Below are positions 32,606 through 33,554 of a stretch of 33,554 nucleotides of DNA, in pieces; positions within the stretch are counted from its first letter, which is position 1; every line of letters starts with the position of its first letter. Position numbers and translations under genes: made by a program. Under the pieces are notes generated by a model. The model saw only the letters and a program-made list of their open reading frames with translations, made no database searches and was not told the DNA's origin. The stretch lies in assembly GCF_913055775.1 (NCBI RefSeq), contig NZ_CAJXJX010000013.1:1-33554 (forward strand), in the 5' to 3' direction. The stretch is from an uncultured Demequina sp. Lineage in GTDB: Bacteria > Actinomycetota > Actinomycetes > Actinomycetales > Demequinaceae.

Positions 32606-33554
32606 AGTCCCAGCACCCCCGGGAGCCACGCGACCGCGTCGGGCCACAGGATGATCGACACCGCGATCGCGGCTGAGGGAATGAGGAACGGCAGTGCTCC
32701 CCGGAACACCTCACCCACCTTGGTGTTCGACACGTGCGCGGTGACGAAGAGCACGGTTCCCACGGGTGGTGTGAGCAGCCCGATCATCAACGAGACGATG
32801 AGGAGGACACCGAGCACGATGGGGTCCACCCCGAACTCCCGGGCAATCGGCAGCAGGATCGGCACCACCAGCACCAGGATCGCAGTCGCGTCGATGACCG
32901 TGCCGAGCACGAGCATCATGAGTGCCGCCAGGGCGAGGAAGACCATAGGGCTGTCGGTGATCGACAGGACCAGCTCGGTCAGCATCTGGGGGAGGCGCTC
33001 GCGCGCGAGGATGTATCCCAGCAGAGACGCGGAGGCGACGATGAGCATGATGCTCGCGGTTGTCGTGACCGCTTCCCTGAGTGCGGCGAGTGCCGCACGC
33101 CACGGCAGTGAGCGTTGCAGCAGGCCCACGATCGCGATCCACGCGACACCCACCGCCGCAGCCTCGGTGGGGGTGAAGAAGCCGCCCAGGATGCCGCCCA
33201 GAATGATGACGGGCGCCACCATCGGCAGCAGGACGCCTGGAACGGACGAGCGCAACTCGCCGGCGTCGAAGGTGCCGGCGGTGATGTTCGGGTCGCGGCG
33301 GACGAGGATGAAGACCACGACGCACAGGCCGAGCGCCATGATGATCGCGGGCGCGACTGAGGCGGCGAACAGCGCTCCGGTCGACACTGCCGCGAGGCCC
33401 GCATAGATGACGGCGGGGATAGACGGCGGCATCACAGGCGCGACCAGCGATGACGCGGATGAGATTCCCGTCGCGAAGCGGCGGCTGTAGCCGGCCCGGA
33501 GCATCGCAGGGATCTGCACCTTGCCCAGTGCTGCCGCATCGGCCACCGCTGACC
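32602..33554 (-). CDS. TRAP transporter large permease subunit (DctM family), 5' end outside window
   Basis: At least 317 codons; the frame stays open through the window edge, and SAVADAAALG at the edge is an internal DctM motif, so the N-terminal part (about 100 residues) is missing. PVMPPSIPAVIYAG near the visible start, PTEAAAVGVAWI, and the closing LLTPPVGTVLFV are DctM hallmarks. About ten helices are visible. It is Na+-coupled in known cases. The small DctQ subunit is not seen and should lie upstream outside the window. Its TGA overlaps the dehydrogenase ATG by 4 bp. Confidence 0.94.
   Translation of the reverse strand, partial: SAVADAAALGKVQIPAMLRAGYSRRFATGISSASSLVAPVMPPSIPAVIYAGLAAVSTGALFAASVAPAIIMALGLCVVVFILVRRDPNITAGTFDAGELRSSVPGVLLPMVAPVIILGGILGGFFTPTEAAAVGVAWIAIVGLLQRSLPWRAALAALREAVTTTASIMLIVASASLLGYILARERLPQMLTELVLSITDSPMVFLALAALMMLVLGTVIDATAILVLVVPILLPIAREFGVDPIVLGVLLIVSLMIGLLTPPVGTVLFVTAHVSNTKVGEVFRGALPFLIPSAAIAVSIILWPDAVAWLPGVLGL

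Noticed and set aside
30630-32714. 694-aa minus-strand ORF
   Set aside because: It is the DctP gene plus an upstream shadow of the dehydrogenase. The lipoprotein signal and ATGA overlap fix the start at 31697.

Overview
The window is a high-GC, gene-dense chromosomal segment from an actinobacterium. GC-rich codon use, frequent GTG starts, many 4-bp ATGA/GTGA gene overlaps, lipid-anchored solute-binding proteins and many apparently leaderless genes support this. The proA / small membrane protein / nadD / rsfS / histidine-phosphatase order suggests Micrococcales, with a Cellulomonas- or Demequina-like organism as a guess only. I see no transposase, phage gene, CRISPR array or rRNA. The one RNA gene is tRNA-Ala(GGC).

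Layout. (1) 1-2322: 3' part of a P-type cation ATPase with atypical ion-binding helices. (2) 2440-5823: a three-gene xylose-type sugar ABC transporter with an AT-rich operator-like site, a tiny upstream ORF, a large intercistronic hairpin and a terminal hairpin. (3) 5837-11312: housekeeping run proA, a 48-aa membrane protein missing from the ORF track, nadD, a long acidic Glu-Pro repeat membrane protein, rsfS, two tandem histidine phosphatases and tRNA-Ala. (4) 11335-17336: mostly single genes: peroxidase, NAD(P)-binding protein, SGNH hydrolase, Nudix hydrolase, DHA2 efflux pump, HAD phosphatase and F420-reductase-like protein. (5) 17351-20997: a five-gene minus-strand operon, CE1758-type luciferase-like monooxygenase, MarR, CE1759-type FMN reductase, GNAT and pirin, behind a TATAAT promoter overlapped by a MarR-like palindrome. 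(6) 21076-26175: an intergenic repeat element, a fructosamine-kinase family gene, then an MFS transporter and GH3 glycosidase operon divergent from a TetR regulator with a shared operator. (7) 26172-28904: M3 metallopeptidase and a DoxX-family membrane protein. (8) 28945-33554: a minus-strand catabolic cluster, TRAP large permease (cut by the window end), quinate/shikimate-dehydrogenase-like enzyme, TRAP binding protein, phosphotriesterase-family hydrolase and TetR.

The most interesting units are the TRAP/dehydrogenase/phosphotriesterase cluster, which looks like uptake and oxidation of a quinate- or shikimate-like hydroxyacid, and the monooxygenase/FMN-reductase/MarR/GNAT/pirin operon, which looks like an inducible oxidation or detoxification unit. 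At least eight genes show a TANNNT -10 hexamer 6 or 7 nt before the start codon with no convincing Shine-Dalgarno sequence, so leaderless transcription seems common here. Two intergenic regions carry 20-24 bp units repeated at a 40-41 bp period and may be dispersed genomic repeats. All functional calls are by reading motifs; no database search was run.
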